This document shows positions 28,440 through 38,225 of a DNA stretch of 64,000 nucleotides, one piece after another. Source of the stretch: Streptomyces sp. NRRL S-31 (GTDB lineage Bacteria; Actinomycetota; Actinomycetes; Streptomycetales; Streptomycetaceae); NCBI RefSeq assembly GCF_000718775.1, contig NZ_JOCB01000036.1, forward strand, positions 1 to 64,000, read 5' to 3'. Positions within the stretch are counted from its first letter, which is position 1. The number at the start of each line of letters is the position of its first letter. The translations under genes were made by a program, and so were the position numbers. The notes under the pieces were generated by a model that saw only the letters and a program-made list of their open reading frames with translations, was not told the DNA's origin and ran no database searches.

Positions 28440-30169
28440 GCATCCTCAACGAACCCCAGGGTGCCGCGGCAGCAGGGTCCCACTACGCGGACGAGCTGCC
28501 GGTCCGGCGCCAGCGCCGCGGTCAAGTCGTCATCAAGTGGCTGACGACCACCGACCACAAGACGATCGGCACGCTGTACCTGGCGACGTCGTTCGCGTTC
28601 TTCCTGATCGGCGGCGTGATGGCGCTGCTCATGCGTGCCGAGCTGGCCCGCCCGGGCTTGCAGATCATGTCGAACGAGCAGTTCAACCAGGCGTTCACGA
28701 TGCACGGCACGATCATGCTGCTGATGTTCGCGACGCCGCTGTTCGCCGGTTTCGCGAACTGGATCATGCCGCTCCAGATCGGCGCGCCCGATGTGGCGTT
28801 CCCGCGGCTGAACATGTTCGCCTACTGGCTCTACCTGTTCGGCTCGCTCATCGCGGTGGCCGGCTTCCTCACCCCGCAGGGCGCGGCCGACTTCGGCTGG
28901 TTCGCCTACTCGCCGCTGTCGGACGCGGTCCGCAGCCCGGGGCTCGGCGCCGACATGTGGATCATGGGTCTGGCCTTCTCCGGCTTCGGCACGATCCTCG
29001 GCTCGGTCAACTTCATCACCACGATCATCTGCATGCGCGCGCCGGGCATGACCATGTTCCGCATGCCGATCTTCGTGTGGAACGTGCTGCTGACCGGTGT
29101 GCTGGTCCTGCTGGCCTTCCCGGTCCTCGCGGCCGCGCTGTTCGCCCTGGAGGCGGACCGCAAGTTCGGCGCCCACGTCTTCGACGCCGCGAACGGCGGA
29201 GCGCTGCTGTGGCAACACCTCTTCTGGTTCTTCGGACATCCAGAGGTGTACATCATCGCGTTGCCGTTCTTCGGCATCATCAGTGAAGTGATCCCGGTGT
29301 TCAGCCGGAAGCCGATGTTCGGCTACATGGGCCTGATCGCCGCCACCATCGCGATCGCCGGTCTGTCCGTGACGGTGTGGGCCCACCACATGTACGTCAC
29401 CGGTGGTGTGCTGCTGCCGTTCTTCTCCTTCATGACCTTCCTGATCGCCGTACCGACCGGTGTGAAGTTCTTCAACTGGATCGGCACGATGTGGAAGGGC
29501 TCGTTGTCCTTCGAGACACCGATGCTCTGGGCGACCGGCTTCCTGATCACCTTCACCTTCGGTGGTCTGACCGGTGTCATCCTGGCCTCGCCCCCGATGG
29601 ACTTCCACGTCTCCGACTCGTACTTCGTGGTGGCGCACTTCCACTACGTGGTCTTCGGTACGGTCGTCTTCGCCATGTTCTCCGGCTTCCACTTCTGGTG
29701 GCCGAAGTGGACCGGCAAGATGCTGGACGAGCGCCTCGGCAAGATCACCTTCTGGACGCTGTTCATCGGTTTCCACGGCACCTTCCTGGTCCAGCACTGG
29801 CTGGGCGCCGAGGGCATGCCGCGCCGGTACGCCGACTACCTGGCGGCCGACGGCTTCACCGCGCTGAACACGGTGTCGACCATCAGCTCCTTCCTGCTCG
29901 GCCTGTCGATCCTGCCGTTCCTCTACAACGTGTGGAAGACGGCCAAGTACGGCAAGCCGGTCGGCGTGGACGACCCGTGGGGCTACGGCCGCTCGCTGGA
30001 GTGGGCGACGTCCTGCCCGCCGCCCCGGCACAACTTCCTCACCCTGCCGCGGATCCGCAGCGAATCCCCGGCGTTCGACCTGCACCACCCCGAGATCGCC
30101 GCGCTCGAACAGCTTGAGCACGCCGGTCACGGCACCGCCGTCGCGGGCAGCAAGGAGGCCGGCAAGTGA
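28436..30169 (+). CDS. ctaD: cytochrome c oxidase subunit I
   Basis: The 577-residue catalytic subunit with 12 membrane helices. Haem a ligand H90 lies in T-M-H-G-T, and H-P-E-V-Y at 268-272 gives the CuB histidine with its cross-linked tyrosine. W-A-H-H-M-Y and the haem histidines in V-V-A-H-F-H-Y-V also match. It pumps protons while reducing oxygen to water. The GTG overlaps the ctaC stop. ctaF follows with a GTGA overlap, so ctaC-ctaD-ctaF form one transcription unit. Residues 540-577 form a cytoplasmic tail. Confidence 0.96.
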   Translation: MSILNEPQGAAAAGSHYADELPVRRQRRGQVVIKWLTTTDHKTIGTLYLATSFAFFLIGGVMALLMRAELARPGLQIMSNEQFNQAFTMHGTIMLLMFATPLFAGFANWIMPLQIGAPDVAFPRLNMFAYWLYLFGSLIAVAGFLTPQGAADFGWFAYSPLSDAVRSPGLGADMWIMGLAFSGFGTILGSVNFITTIICMRAPGMTMFRMPIFVWNVLLTGVLVLLAFPVLAAALFALEADRKFGAHVFDAANGGALLWQHLFWFFGHPEVYIIALPFFGIISEVIPVFSRKPMFGYMGLIAATIAIAGLSVTVWAHHMYVTGGVLLPFFSFMTFLIAVPTGVKFFNWIGTMWKGSLSFETPMLWATGFLITFTFGGLTGVILASPPMDFHVSDSYFVVAHFHYVVFGTVVFAMFSGFHFWWPKWTGKMLDERLGKITFWTLFIGFHGTFLVQHWLGAEGMPRRYADYLAADGFTALNTVSTISSFLLGLSILPFLYNVWKTAKYGKPVGVDDPWGYGRSLEWATSCPPPRHNFLTLPRIRSESPAFDLHHPEIAALEQLEHAGHGTAVAGSKEAGK

Positions 30170-30564
30170 AGATCCAGGGTCGGATGTTCATCTGGCTGAG
30201 CGTCTTCATCCTGATCATGGCCATCGTGTATGGCGTGTGGTCGAAGGAGCCGGCCGGCACCACGGCGCTCTTCCTGGCCTTCGGCCTGTCCGTCATGATC
30301 GGCTTCTACCTGGGCTTCACCGCCCGGCGGGTCGACGCGGGCGCCCAGGACGACATGGAGGCCGATGTCGCGGACGACGCGGGCGAGCTGGGCTTCTTCA
30401 GCCCGCACAGCTGGCAGCCGCTCATGCTGGGCTTCGGCGGCGCGGTCGCCTTCCTCAGCATCGCGGTCGGCTGGTGGCTGATCTACTTCGCCGCCCCGTT
30501 CATCCTGGTCGGCCTGTTCGGCTGGGTGTTCGAGTACTACCACGGTGAGAACCGCACCCAGTAG
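30166..30564 (+). CDS. ctaF: cytochrome c oxidase subunit IV (actinobacterial CtaF)
   Basis: A 132-residue accessory subunit with four hydrophobic helices (about 7-23, 32-50, 83-100, 105-122) and an acidic loop. It starts with GTG overlapping the ctaD stop and is typical of the actinobacterial aa3 oxidase. A strong hairpin 20 bp later ends the operon. Confidence 0.92.
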   Translation: MKIQGRMFIWLSVFILIMAIVYGVWSKEPAGTTALFLAFGLSVMIGFYLGFTARRVDAGAQDDMEADVADDAGELGFFSPHSWQPLMLGFGGAVAFLSIAVGWWLIYFAAPFILVGLFGWVFEYYHGENRTQ

Positions 30565-30583
30565 GGCGCGCTGAACGCACCGG

Positions 30584-30617
30584 GAGCCCGGACCTTCCTG
30601 ACGGAGGGTCCGGGCTC
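30584..30617 (+). terminator. terminator of the ctaC-ctaD-ctaF operon
   Basis: An 11-bp perfect stem GAGCCCGGACC with its complement and a 12-base loop, followed by a short TCGTTT stretch. Confidence 0.85.
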
Positions 30618-30684
30618 TCCTCGTTTGCCGCAGCGCCGTTCGCCCGGATGGGTTACCCGCCGCGCCGGTAGTCTCTCCATCTCA

Positions 30685-30690
30685 TAGCGT
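30685..30690 (+). promoter_or_regulatory. candidate -10 element for the L,D-transpeptidase gene
   Basis: TAGCGT ends 6 nt before the ATG at 30697, fitting a leaderless mRNA. Confidence 0.4.
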
Positions 30691-30696
30691 GATCGT

Positions 30697-31959
30697 ATGA
30701 ACCACATTGCGCGGACCCGCACCGTCGTCAGCTGCGCCCTGCTGGTGACCACCCTGGGTGCGGGCGTCACCGCTTGCGGTTCGGACGGCGACCCCCTGTC
30801 GGCCAGGCCGTACGACGCAGCGGACCTGATCTCCTTCAACGGCCCCACCGAAGCGGGGAAACGGGCCGATCCGGACAAGCCCCTGGAGGTCACCGCCAAC
30901 AGCGGTGAGGGCCGCATCACGGACGTCACGGCCCAGGACTCCACAGGGCGCTACGTGACGGGCGAACTGGCCGCCGACGGCAGCCGCTGGCACAGCACCT
31001 CCCCGCTGGCCGCCAACGCCCACTACACGGTCACGGTGAGCACCGAGGACGAGGACGGCGCACCCGGCCGCAAGGTCCTCACGTTCGACACCAGCAAGCC
31101 CACCGGCAAGAAGCGGCTGGGCGTCACGTTCGGGCCCGGAGCGGGCACCTACGGCGTCGGACAGCCCATCACGGCCCAACTCGACCAGGACATCAAGGAC
31201 AAGGGACAGCGTGCCGTCGTGGAACGCGCCCTGAGGGTGGACTCCGTGCCGGCCGTACCGGGCTCCTGGTACTGGGTGAGCGGCAAGGAGCTCCACTACC
31301 GCCCCAAGGACTACTGGCCCGCCCACGCCACCATCCAGGTGCACAGCAACCTGGACGGCATCAGGATCGGCGACCGGCTGTGGGGCGGGACGGCCAAACC
31401 CCTGAAGATCACCACCGGCGACCGGGTCGAGGCCGTCACGGACGCCGCCACCCACCAGCTCACGTACTACCGGAACGGGCAGCAGGTCGAGCAGATCCCG
31501 GTCACCACCGGCAAGGCCGGCTTCGAGACCCGCAACGGCGTCAAGGTCGTACTGGAGAAGCAGTACTTCGTACGGATGCGCGGCACCACCGTCGGCATCG
31601 CCGAGGGCACCTCCGACTCCTACGACCTGCCGGTCTACTACGCCACCCGGGTCACCTGGTCCGGCGAGTACGTCCACGCCGCCCCCTGGTCCGTCGGATC
31701 GCAGGGCTCCGCCAACGTCAGCCACGGCTGCACCGGTATGAGCACGTCGAACGCCGAGTGGTTCTTCGACAACATCCGCACCGGTGACATCGTCAAGGTC
31801 GTCAACTCCAACGGCGACCCCATGGAGCCCTTCGGCAACGGCTTCGGCGACTGGAACGTCGACTGGAAGAAGTGGCGCGCGGGCAGCGCCCTGTCCGGCG
31901 GCGCCCAGGACGGCCCGGCACCGGCGGACGCGGCGAGGATCCAGCCGGCCGCCCTGTGA
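30697..31959 (+). CDS. L,D-transpeptidase (YkuD family) lipoprotein with Ig-like domains
   Basis: A 420-residue exported enzyme forming 3-3 crosslinks in peptidoglycan. A signal peptide ends in a lipobox with C27. Two bacterial Ig-like domains fill about 40-235 (as in mycobacterial LdtMt2), and the YkuD domain has the catalytic histidine and cysteine in S-H343-G-C345-T-G-M-S. The tail after 385 is Trp-rich then Ala/Pro-rich. It lies inside the cytochrome oxidase cluster but has its own promoter and is separated from ctaF by a terminator, so co-function with respiration is not implied. Confidence 0.93.
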   Translation: MNHIARTRTVVSCALLVTTLGAGVTACGSDGDPLSARPYDAADLISFNGPTEAGKRADPDKPLEVTANSGEGRITDVTAQDSTGRYVTGELAADGSRWHSTSPLAANAHYTVTVSTEDEDGAPGRKVLTFDTSKPTGKKRLGVTFGPGAGTYGVGQPITAQLDQDIKDKGQRAVVERALRVDSVPAVPGSWYWVSGKELHYRPKDYWPAHATIQVHSNLDGIRIGDRLWGGTAKPLKITTGDRVEAVTDAATHQLTYYRNGQQVEQIPVTTGKAGFETRNGVKVVLEKQYFVRMRGTTVGIAEGTSDSYDLPVYYATRVTWSGEYVHAAPWSVGSQGSANVSHGCTGMSTSNAEWFFDNIRTGDIVKVVNSNGDPMEPFGNGFGDWNVDWKKWRAGSALSGGAQDGPAPADAARIQPAAL

Positions 31960-32099
31960 GCACACCCGGGGGGCGCGGGACACCGCGCGGCCGGCCGGCG
32001 CGGACCGGCCGCCGCGCACCGTCCTCGCGCCCCGACGGCCCGGGGAGTTCCGTGCGCGGCGGACCGGACCGGACCGCGGCGCCCGCCTCCCCGGCCCCG

Positions 32100-32501
32100 C
32101 TAGGCGCTCAGCAGCCTCTTGCGGCGCAGCAGGGACGCCAGCGCGGAGGCGAACTCCACCGGGTCCACCGGCAGCGTCACCGCCGCGTCGGCCCGGCTCC
32201 AGGTGGCCAGCCAGGCGTCCTGCGGACGGCCCATCAGCAGCAGCACCGGCGGGCAGTCGAAGACCTCGTCCTTGATCTGCCGGCACACCCCCATGCCGCC
32301 CATCGGCACGGCCTCGCCGTCCAGCACGCAGACGTCGATGCCCCCCTTGTCCAGTTCCCGCAGCACCGCCCCGGGGGTCGCGCACTCCACGAACTCCACC
32401 AGGGGGACGTCCTGAGCCGGCCGGCGCCCGGCGGCCAGCCGTACTTGCTCTCGGGTGCTGGAGTCGTCGCTGTAGACCAGCACGGTGGCGGTCGGCTGCA
32501 T
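32100..32501 (-). CDS. receiver-domain-like protein
   Basis: A 133-residue protein with CheY-like order: V-L-V-Y-S-D-D at 7-13 provides the acidic pocket, D61 in V-C-V-L-D-G-E-A-V is the likely phosphorylation site, and the T/S and K positions appear weakly conserved (T93/D109 region). There is no DNA-binding domain. The ATG is preceded by GGAGG. It is divergent from ctaE and convergent with the transpeptidase. A stand-alone receiver could act through protein contacts; its partner is unknown. Confidence 0.8.
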   Translation of the reverse strand: MQPTATVLVYSDDSSTREQVRLAAGRRPAQDVPLVEFVECATPGAVLRELDKGGIDVCVLDGEAVPMGGMGVCRQIKDEVFDCPPVLLLMGRPQDAWLATWSRADAAVTLPVDPVEFASALASLLRRKRLLSA

Positions 32502-32644
32502 TGTTCCTCCGGGACGTCGGCGTCGTACGGACGGGACGGACAGGGCCGTCTGCGCGGATGCTACTCCCATGAACACCACGTCAGCACCGGTTCGGCGGGC
32601 GGCAACACTCCGAACGGCACCCCCCGGAGTGAGCGCGAGATAAG

Positions 32645-32665
32645 CGACCGACATAATGTCGGTCG
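32645..32665. promoter_or_regulatory. palindrome spanning the ctaE start
   Basis: Perfect 9-bp arms CGACCGACA (32645-32653) and TGTCGGTCG (32657-32665) around TAA. It overlaps the -10 candidate CATAAT and both possible start codons of ctaE. Confidence 0.6.
32652..32657 (+). promoter_or_regulatory. candidate -10 element for ctaE
   Basis: CATAAT lies in the centre of the palindrome and ends 7 nt before the GTG at 32665, so transcription could begin at that GTG. Confidence 0.4.
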
Positions 32666-33276
32666 TGGCGACAGCAACGACAGTAGAAACCGGGCACGCG
32701 CACCCGTCGGTCAACCGGCCGAACCTCACCAGCGTCGGAACCATCATCTGGCTGAGTTCCGAGCTGATGTTCTTCGCGGCCCTCTTCGCGATGTACTTCA
32801 CCCTCCGGTCGGTGACCGGACCGGACCACTGGAAGGAGATGGCGCACGCGCTCAACGTGCCCTTCTCCGCGACGAACACCACGATCCTGGTGCTCTCCTC
32901 CCTCACCTGTCAGCTCGGCGTGTTCGCCGCCGAGCGCGGCGATGTGAAGAAGCTCCGTGGCTGGTTCATCCTCACCTTCATCATGGGTGCGATCTTCATC
33001 GGCGGTCAGATCTACGAGTACACGGAGCTGGTGAAGAAGGACGGCATCTCGCTGTCCTCCGACCCGTACGGCTCGGTGTTCTACCTGACCACCGGCTTCC
33101 ACGGCCTGCACGTGACGGGCGGTCTCATCGCCTTCCTGCTGGTCCTCGGCCGTACCTACATGGCCAAGAGGTTCACTCACGAGCAGGCGACCGCCGCCAT
33201 CGTCGTGTCCTACTACTGGCACTTCGTCGATGTCGTCTGGATCGGCCTTTTCGCCACGATCTACTTGATCAAGTAG
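32656..33276 (+). CDS. ctaE: cytochrome c oxidase subunit III
   Basis: A 206-residue subunit with five membrane helices (about 32-52, 73-93, 100-120, 142-162, 181-203), lacking the first two helices of the mitochondrial form, as usual in Gram-positives. H-G-L-H-V-T-G-G is a family motif. The ATG at 32656 has no Shine-Dalgarno; the in-frame GTG at 32665 is a good alternative start for a leaderless message, giving 203 residues. The gene precedes qcrC-qcrA-qcrB with a 61-bp gap and probably shares their transcript. Confidence 0.94.
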   Translation: MSVVATATTVETGHAHPSVNRPNLTSVGTIIWLSSELMFFAALFAMYFTLRSVTGPDHWKEMAHALNVPFSATNTTILVLSSLTCQLGVFAAERGDVKKLRGWFILTFIMGAIFIGGQIYEYTELVKKDGISLSSDPYGSVFYLTTGFHGLHVTGGLIAFLLVLGRTYMAKRFTHEQATAAIVVSYYWHFVDVVWIGLFATIYLIK

Positions 33277-33337
33277 CGGGACCGCTCCCGCACATCCAGA
33301 AGCACCGACGCAGAAGATCCTGACACCGGGGTAATCC

Positions 33338-34150
33338 GTGAAAAAGCTCTCCGCACGACGACGCCATCCGCTGGCGGCGGTCGTCGTCCTACTCCTCGCG
33401 CTGGCGGCCACTGGGGGGCTGTACGCCGCGTTCGCGCCCGCGGGCAAGGCGCAGGCCGATGAAACCTCCCAGTCCCTGACCATCAAGGAGGGCAAGAAGC
33501 TCTACGAGGTCGGCTGCGCCAGCTGCCACGGCACCGGTGGCCAGGGCTCCTCCGACGGCCCGAGCCTGGTCGGTGTCGGCGCCGCCGCGGTCGACTTCCA
33601 GGTGGGCACCGGCCGGATGCCGGCCTCCACCTCCCAGATGGCGCAGATCCCGCGCAAGAAGGTCGTCTACACGCAGGCCCAGATCGACCAGCTCGCCGCG
33701 TACGTCGCGTCGCTGGGCGCCGGCCCGAACGTGCCGACCAAGCAGCAGTACGGCCCCGCGGGTGCGGACATCGCCCAGGGCGGCGAGCTGTTCCGCACCA
33801 ACTGCGCGCAGTGCCACAACGCCACCGGCGAGGGCGGCGCCCTGACCCATGGCAAGTACGCGCCGAGCCTCGCGGGCGTCGCTCCCAAGCACATCTACGA
33901 GGCCATGCAGACGGGCCCGCAGAACATGCCGTCCTTCCCCGACACCACGATGTCGGAGAAGAACAAGAAGGACATCATCGCGTACCTGAACGCGGTCAAC
34001 GGCGATGAGACCGAGAACCCGGGTGGTCTGAAGCTGGGCGGCCTCGGGCCGGTCAGCGAGGGTCTGTTCGGCTGGATCTTCGGCCTCGGCACGCTGATCG
34101 TGGTCGCCGTCTGGGTCGCCGCTCGGACCGCAAAGGCCAAGAAGTCATGA
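33338..34150 (+). CDS. qcrC: cytochrome bc1 complex dihaem cytochrome c subunit
   Basis: A 270-residue membrane-anchored cytochrome cc. It has an N-terminal signal anchor (12-34), two CxxCH haem sites (C60-A-S-C-H64 and C156-A-Q-C-H160), and a C-terminal helix (about 240-265). It carries electrons from the Rieske protein directly to CuA of CtaC, replacing a soluble cytochrome c. GTG start. It overlaps qcrA by 4 bp (ATGA). Confidence 0.96.
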   Translation: MKKLSARRRHPLAAVVVLLLALAATGGLYAAFAPAGKAQADETSQSLTIKEGKKLYEVGCASCHGTGGQGSSDGPSLVGVGAAAVDFQVGTGRMPASTSQMAQIPRKKVVYTQAQIDQLAAYVASLGAGPNVPTKQQYGPAGADIAQGGELFRTNCAQCHNATGEGGALTHGKYAPSLAGVAPKHIYEAMQTGPQNMPSFPDTTMSEKNKKDIIAYLNAVNGDETENPGGLKLGGLGPVSEGLFGWIFGLGTLIVVAVWVAARTAKAKKS

Positions 34151-35205
34151 GTAGCCAAGACATTCCAGAAGAGAACCTGCCCGCTGAGCGGGACCACGCG
34201 CACGGCGCGGTAGGGGTCGCGGACGAGGAGAACCCGTTCTCGGACCCGGGCCTGCCGCCGCACGAGCACCGGATCCAGGACATCGACGAGCGGGCCGCCA
34301 AGCGGTCCGAGCGTGTGGTGGCCCTGCTGTTCACGGTGTCGATGCTGGCCACCATCGGCTTCATCGTCGCCTACCTGGCCATCCCGAACGACAAGCAGAT
34401 CTTCGTCTTCCCGATCGGTCACATCAGCGCGATGAACTTCGCGCTGGGCCTGACCCTCGGCGTGGCGCTGTTCTGCATCGGCGCGGGCGCGGTCCACTGG
34501 GCCCGCACCCTGATGTCGGACGTGGAGGTCGCCGACGACCGGCACCCGATCGAGGCCTCTCCCGAGGTCCGTGCGAAGGTCCACGCGGACTTCCGCCAGG
34601 GCGCCAAGGAGTCGGCGTTCGGCCGCCGCAAGCTGATCCGCAACACGATGTTCGGCGCGCTGGCCCTGGTGCCGCTCTCCGGCGTCATGCTGCTCGGCGG
34701 TCTCGGCCCGGCGCCGAAGACGAGCCTGCGCCACACCATGTGGGCCAAGGGCAAGCGCCTGGTCAACATGAACACGAACCAGCCGCTGCGTCCCGAGGAC
34801 GTCGCCGTCGGCTCGCTCACCTTCGCCAAGCCCGACGGCCTGGAGGAGCACTCCGAGGAGTTCCAGACGGAGATCGCCAAGGCGGCCCTGATGATCGTCC
34901 GGCTCCAGCCGGGCAACATCAAGGACAAGCGCGAGCTCGACTGGTCCCACGAGGGCATCGTCGCCTACTCGAAGATCTGCACCCACGTCGGCTGTCCGAT
35001 CTCGCTCTACGAGCAGCAGACGCACCACGTGCTGTGCCCGTGCCACCAGTCCACCTTCGACCTCTCCGACGGAGCCCGAGTGATCTTCGGTCCCGCCGGC
35101 CACGCCCTGCCGCAGCTGCGCATCGGCGTGGACAGCGAGGGTTACCTCCAGGCGCTCGGCGACTTCGAGGAGCCCGTCGGTCCTGCATTCTGGGAGCGCG
35201 GATGA
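34147..35205 (+). CDS. qcrA: Rieske iron-sulfur subunit of the bc1 complex
   Basis: A 352-residue protein with three N-terminal membrane helices (about 57-77, 93-115, 160-185) and a C-terminal Rieske domain. The [2Fe-2S] ligands are C278 and H280 in C-T-H-V-G-C, and C297 and H300 in C-P-C-H-Q-S. C283 and C299 are the stabilising disulfide pair. It is coupled to qcrC and qcrB by ATGA overlaps. Confidence 0.96.
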   Translation: MSSQDIPEENLPAERDHAHGAVGVADEENPFSDPGLPPHEHRIQDIDERAAKRSERVVALLFTVSMLATIGFIVAYLAIPNDKQIFVFPIGHISAMNFALGLTLGVALFCIGAGAVHWARTLMSDVEVADDRHPIEASPEVRAKVHADFRQGAKESAFGRRKLIRNTMFGALALVPLSGVMLLGGLGPAPKTSLRHTMWAKGKRLVNMNTNQPLRPEDVAVGSLTFAKPDGLEEHSEEFQTEIAKAALMIVRLQPGNIKDKRELDWSHEGIVAYSKICTHVGCPISLYEQQTHHVLCPCHQSTFDLSDGARVIFGPAGHALPQLRIGVDSEGYLQALGDFEEPVGPAFWERG

Positions 35206-36839
35206 GTACTTCAGCGAACGAGACGTCCCGCTCGCGCGGGAAGGCACCGGCCGGCGAACGTGTCGCCGACTGGGCCGACGGCCGGCTCGGGATCTACTCC
35301 CTGGCCAAGGCCAACATGCGCAAGATCTTCCCCGACCACTGGTCGTTCATGCTGGGCGAAGTGTGCTTGTACAGCTTCCTCATCATCATCATCACGGGTG
35401 TCTATCTGACGCTGTTCTTCCACCCGTCGATGAACGAGGTGGAGTACCACGGCTCGTACGTCCCGCTCCAGGGGCAGCTGATGTCCGAGGCGTTCAGCTC
35501 GACCCTGCACATCTCCTTCGACGTGCGCGGTGGTCTGCTCATCCGGCAGATCCACCACTGGGGCGCGGTGGTCTTCATCGCGGGCATGTTCGTGCACATG
35601 ATGCGCGTGTTCTTCACCGGCGCGTTCCGCAAGCCGCGTGAGATCAACTGGCTGTTCGGCTTCCTGCTGTTCGTCCTGGGCATGTTCACCGGTTTCACCG
35701 GTTACTCGCTCCCGGACGACCTGCTCTCCGGCACCGGTGTCCGCTTCATGGAGGGCGCGATCCTGTCCGTGCCCATCGTCGGCACGTACCTGTCGTTCTT
35801 CCTCTTCGGCGGCGAGTTCCCGGGCGGCGACTTCGTGGCCCGCTTCTACTCGATCCACATCCTGCTGCTGCCGGGCATCATGCTGGGCCTGGTGGTGGGC
35901 CACCTGATCCTGGTCTTCTACCACAAGCACACGCAGTTCGCGGGTCCCGGCAAGACGAACAAGAACGTCGTCGGCATGCCGCTGCTGCCGGTGTACATGG
36001 CGAAGGCGGGCGGCTTCTTCTTCCTGGTCTTCGGTGTCCTCGCCGCCCTCGCGGCGATCGCGCAGATCAACCCGATCTGGGCGATCGGCCCCTACCGTCC
36101 GGACCAGGTGTCGACCGGCGCCCAGCCCGACTGGTACATGGGCATGGCCGAGGGCCTGATCCGCGCGATGCCGGGCTGGGAGATCAACTTCTGGGGCCAC
36201 ACCCTGGTCCTGGGCGTGTTCATCCCGCTGGTGCTGTTCGGCGTGATCCTCGGCGTGATCGCCGCGTACCCGTTCATCGAGTCCTGGGTCACCGGGGACA
36301 AGCGCGAGCACCACATCCTGGACCGCCCGCGCAACGCCCCGACCCGTACCGCGTTCGGTGTCGCCTGGCTGACCGTGTACTTCGTGATGCTGATCGGTGG
36401 TGGCAACGACATCGTCGCCACGCACTTCCACCTGTCGATCAACGCGGTCACCTGGTTCGTCCGGATCGCCTACTTCGTCGCCCCGGTGGTCATGTTCATC
36501 GTGACCAAGCGGATCTGCCTGGGTCTCCAGCGCCGCGACCGCGACAAGGTGCTGCACGGTCGCGAGACCGGCATCATCAAGCGGCTGCCGCACGGTGAGT
36601 TCATCGAGGTGCACGAGCCGCTCAGCCAGGAGCAGCTGCACACGCTCACCGCGCACGAGCAGTACCAGCCGGCCGAGATCGGCCCGACGGTCGACGAGAA
36701 CGGTGTCGAGCGCAAGGTGCCGGCCTCGCAGAAGCTGCGGGTCAAGCTGTCCAACGCCTACTACGGGGAGGACAACCAGATCCCGAAGCCGACCGTCGAC
36801 GAGTACAAGGAGATCACGAGCGGCCACGGCCACCACTGA
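35202..36839 (+). CDS. qcrB: cytochrome b subunit of the bc1 complex
   Basis: A 545-residue protein with eight or more membrane helices. The four b-haem histidines lie in two helices (H-I-S-F-D near 103 and H-H-W-G near 118 in the first half; H-I-L-L-L and V-G-H-L-I-L-V-F-Y-H-K-H in the second). The Gln/Glu-rich C-terminal tail from about 450 is the actinobacterial extension. The menaquinol oxidation site is built by this subunit with QcrA. The ATG overlaps the qcrA stop. It is the last gene of the bc1 operon and is followed by a terminator 26 bp on. Confidence 0.96.
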   Translation: MSTSANETSRSRGKAPAGERVADWADGRLGIYSLAKANMRKIFPDHWSFMLGEVCLYSFLIIIITGVYLTLFFHPSMNEVEYHGSYVPLQGQLMSEAFSSTLHISFDVRGGLLIRQIHHWGAVVFIAGMFVHMMRVFFTGAFRKPREINWLFGFLLFVLGMFTGFTGYSLPDDLLSGTGVRFMEGAILSVPIVGTYLSFFLFGGEFPGGDFVARFYSIHILLLPGIMLGLVVGHLILVFYHKHTQFAGPGKTNKNVVGMPLLPVYMAKAGGFFFLVFGVLAALAAIAQINPIWAIGPYRPDQVSTGAQPDWYMGMAEGLIRAMPGWEINFWGHTLVLGVFIPLVLFGVILGVIAAYPFIESWVTGDKREHHILDRPRNAPTRTAFGVAWLTVYFVMLIGGGNDIVATHFHLSINAVTWFVRIAYFVAPVVMFIVTKRICLGLQRRDRDKVLHGRETGIIKRLPHGEFIEVHEPLSQEQLHTLTAHEQYQPAEIGPTVDENGVERKVPASQKLRVKLSNAYYGEDNQIPKPTVDEYKEITSGHGHH

Positions 36840-36865
36840 TCACCACGTCGCCACACCACGCTGAG

Positions 36866-36894
36866 GGGCCCCGTCCGGGTTGCGGACGGGGCCC
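36866..36894 (+). terminator. terminator after qcrB
   Basis: Perfect 12-bp stem GGGCCCCGTCCG with its complement and a 5-base loop, 26 bp after the qcrB stop. Confidence 0.88.
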
Positions 36895-36975
36895 TTCGCG
36901 GTGTCCCGGGATGGATAGGGTGGACCTGTTCGAGAATCGTCCCCGTAGTCACGGGATACCACCCAGGAGCGGCTG

Positions 36976-38040
36976 ATGAGCGCTGTGACCCCCGCTGGAG
37001 GCGACACCGCGGCGGGCCGCTCCTGGCCCGTCCTGCTGAACGGCCTGCTCGACGGCCGGGACCTGTCCGCGGACGAGACCGCCTGGGCGATGGACCTGAT
37101 CATGCGCGGCGAGGCGACCGACGCCCAGGTCGCCGCGTTCATGGTGGCGCTGCGGGCCAAGGGCGAGACGGTCGAGGAGATCACCGGACTCGTCCGGACG
37201 ATGTACGCGCACGCCAACGTCATCGAGGTGCCCGGACCGGCCGTCGACATCGTCGGTACCGGCGGCGACGGCGCCAAGACGGTGAACATCTCCACGATGT
37301 CCGCGATCGTCGTCGCCGGCACGGGCGCGAAGGTCGTCAAGCACGGCAACCGCGCCGCCTCCTCCGCCTCCGGCTCCTCCGACGTCCTGGAGAAGCTCGG
37401 GATCAACCTCAACCTGACCCCGCTGCGGGTCGCCGAGGTCGCCGAGGAAGCCGGCATCACCATCTGCTTCGCGGTGCGGTTCCACCCGTCGCTGCGCCAT
37501 GTCGCCCCGGCTCGGGCCCAGTTGGGCATCCGGACCACCTTCAACGTGCTGGGTCCGCTGACCAACCCGGCGCGGGTGCGGGCACAGGCCGTCGGCGTGG
37601 CGGACCCCCGCATGGCGCCGATCGTCGCCGGTGTCCTCGCCGAACGGGGCAACTCCGCGCTGGTCTTCCGCGGCGACGACGGCCTGGACGAACTGACCGT
37701 CACCGCCCCGTCCCGGGTGTGGGCGGTCCGGGACGGCAAGGTCACGGAGCAGACCTTCGACCCGCGGGACGTCGGCCTCGACCTCGTCCCCGTGGACGCC
37801 CTGCGCGGCGCGGACGCCTCCTACAACGCGGAGGTCGCCCGCCGGCTGCTGGACGGCGAGCGGGGGGCCGTCCGGGACGCCGTGCTGCTGAACTCGGCGG
37901 CGGCGCTGGTGGCCCTCCAGCCCTCGGACGCGCCGCTCACCGAGCAGCTCCGCGCGGGCATGGCGAAGGCCGCCCTGTCCATCGACTCCGGGGCCGCGAA
38001 GCGGTCACTGGAGCGCTGGGTGGCCGCGAGCAACGCCTAG
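36976..38040 (+). CDS. trpD: anthranilate phosphoribosyltransferase
   Basis: A 354-residue enzyme joining anthranilate to PRPP, the second step of tryptophan synthesis. The PRPP loop [14 protein letters not shown] is near 94-107, and [15 protein letters not shown] near 127-141 is the anthranilate-side signature. The ATG has AGGAGC upstream. It is separate from the other trp genes; the trpE-trpG fusion is 24 kb away in this window. A TAGGGT at 36916-36921 may be its -10. It is followed by a hairpin, then the SAM riboswitch of the next gene. Confidence 0.95.
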   Translation: MSAVTPAGGDTAAGRSWPVLLNGLLDGRDLSADETAWAMDLIMRGEATDAQVAAFMVALRAKGETVEEITGLVRTMYAHANVIEVPGPAVDIVGTGGDGAKTVNISTMSAIVVAGTGAKVVKHGNRAASSASGSSDVLEKLGINLNLTPLRVAEVAEEAGITICFAVRFHPSLRHVAPARAQLGIRTTFNVLGPLTNPARVRAQAVGVADPRMAPIVAGVLAERGNSALVFRGDDGLDELTVTAPSRVWAVRDGKVTEQTFDPRDVGLDLVPVDALRGADASYNAEVARRLLDGERGAVRDAVLLNSAAALVALQPSDAPLTEQLRAGMAKAALSIDSGAAKRSLERWVAASNA

Positions 38041-38047
38041 GAGATTT

Positions 38048-38079
38048 CGTCCCGCGATCCGGACACGGGTTGCGGGACG
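38048..38079 (+). terminator. hairpin after trpD
   Basis: Perfect 8-bp stem CGTCCCGC/GCGGGACG with a 16-base loop, 8 bp after the trpD stop. Confidence 0.7.
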
Positions 38080-38108
38080 ACGATCATTTCCCGTACTTTC
38101 CTGAACCA

Positions 38109-38225
38109 GGTCATGAGTGACAGTCATGAGGCCCCGGCCGACTGTCCGGCAACCCTCCGTCCGTGGCGGGGTGCCCCGGGTGAAGACCAGGCCGTGGACA
38201 GCAAGGTCCACGGCAAGCGCGGATC
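38109..38225 (+). ncRNA. SAM-IV riboswitch aptamer
   Basis: The order of blocks matches the SAM-IV class: G-G-T-C-A-T-G-A-G at 38109-38117 (P1 and core), C-C-G-G-C-A-A-C-C-C-T-C-C in the middle, G-G-G-G-T-G-C-C-C-C-G-G-G-T-G-A, then G-A-C-C closing P1, and a final hairpin ending C-G-G-C-A-A-G-C-G-C-G-G at 38211-38222 that forms the pseudoknot partner. SAM-IV occurs in actinobacteria and turns off sulfur-amino-acid genes when SAM is high. The aptamer lies about 145 bp before the class V aminotransferase gene. Identified by eye; a covariance-model scan would settle class and ends. Confidence 0.88.

Noticed and set aside
27202..36839. Rex-type operators before the oxidase genes
   Set aside because: I looked for a TGTGAAC-type palindrome near ctaC, ctaE and qcrC and did not find one.
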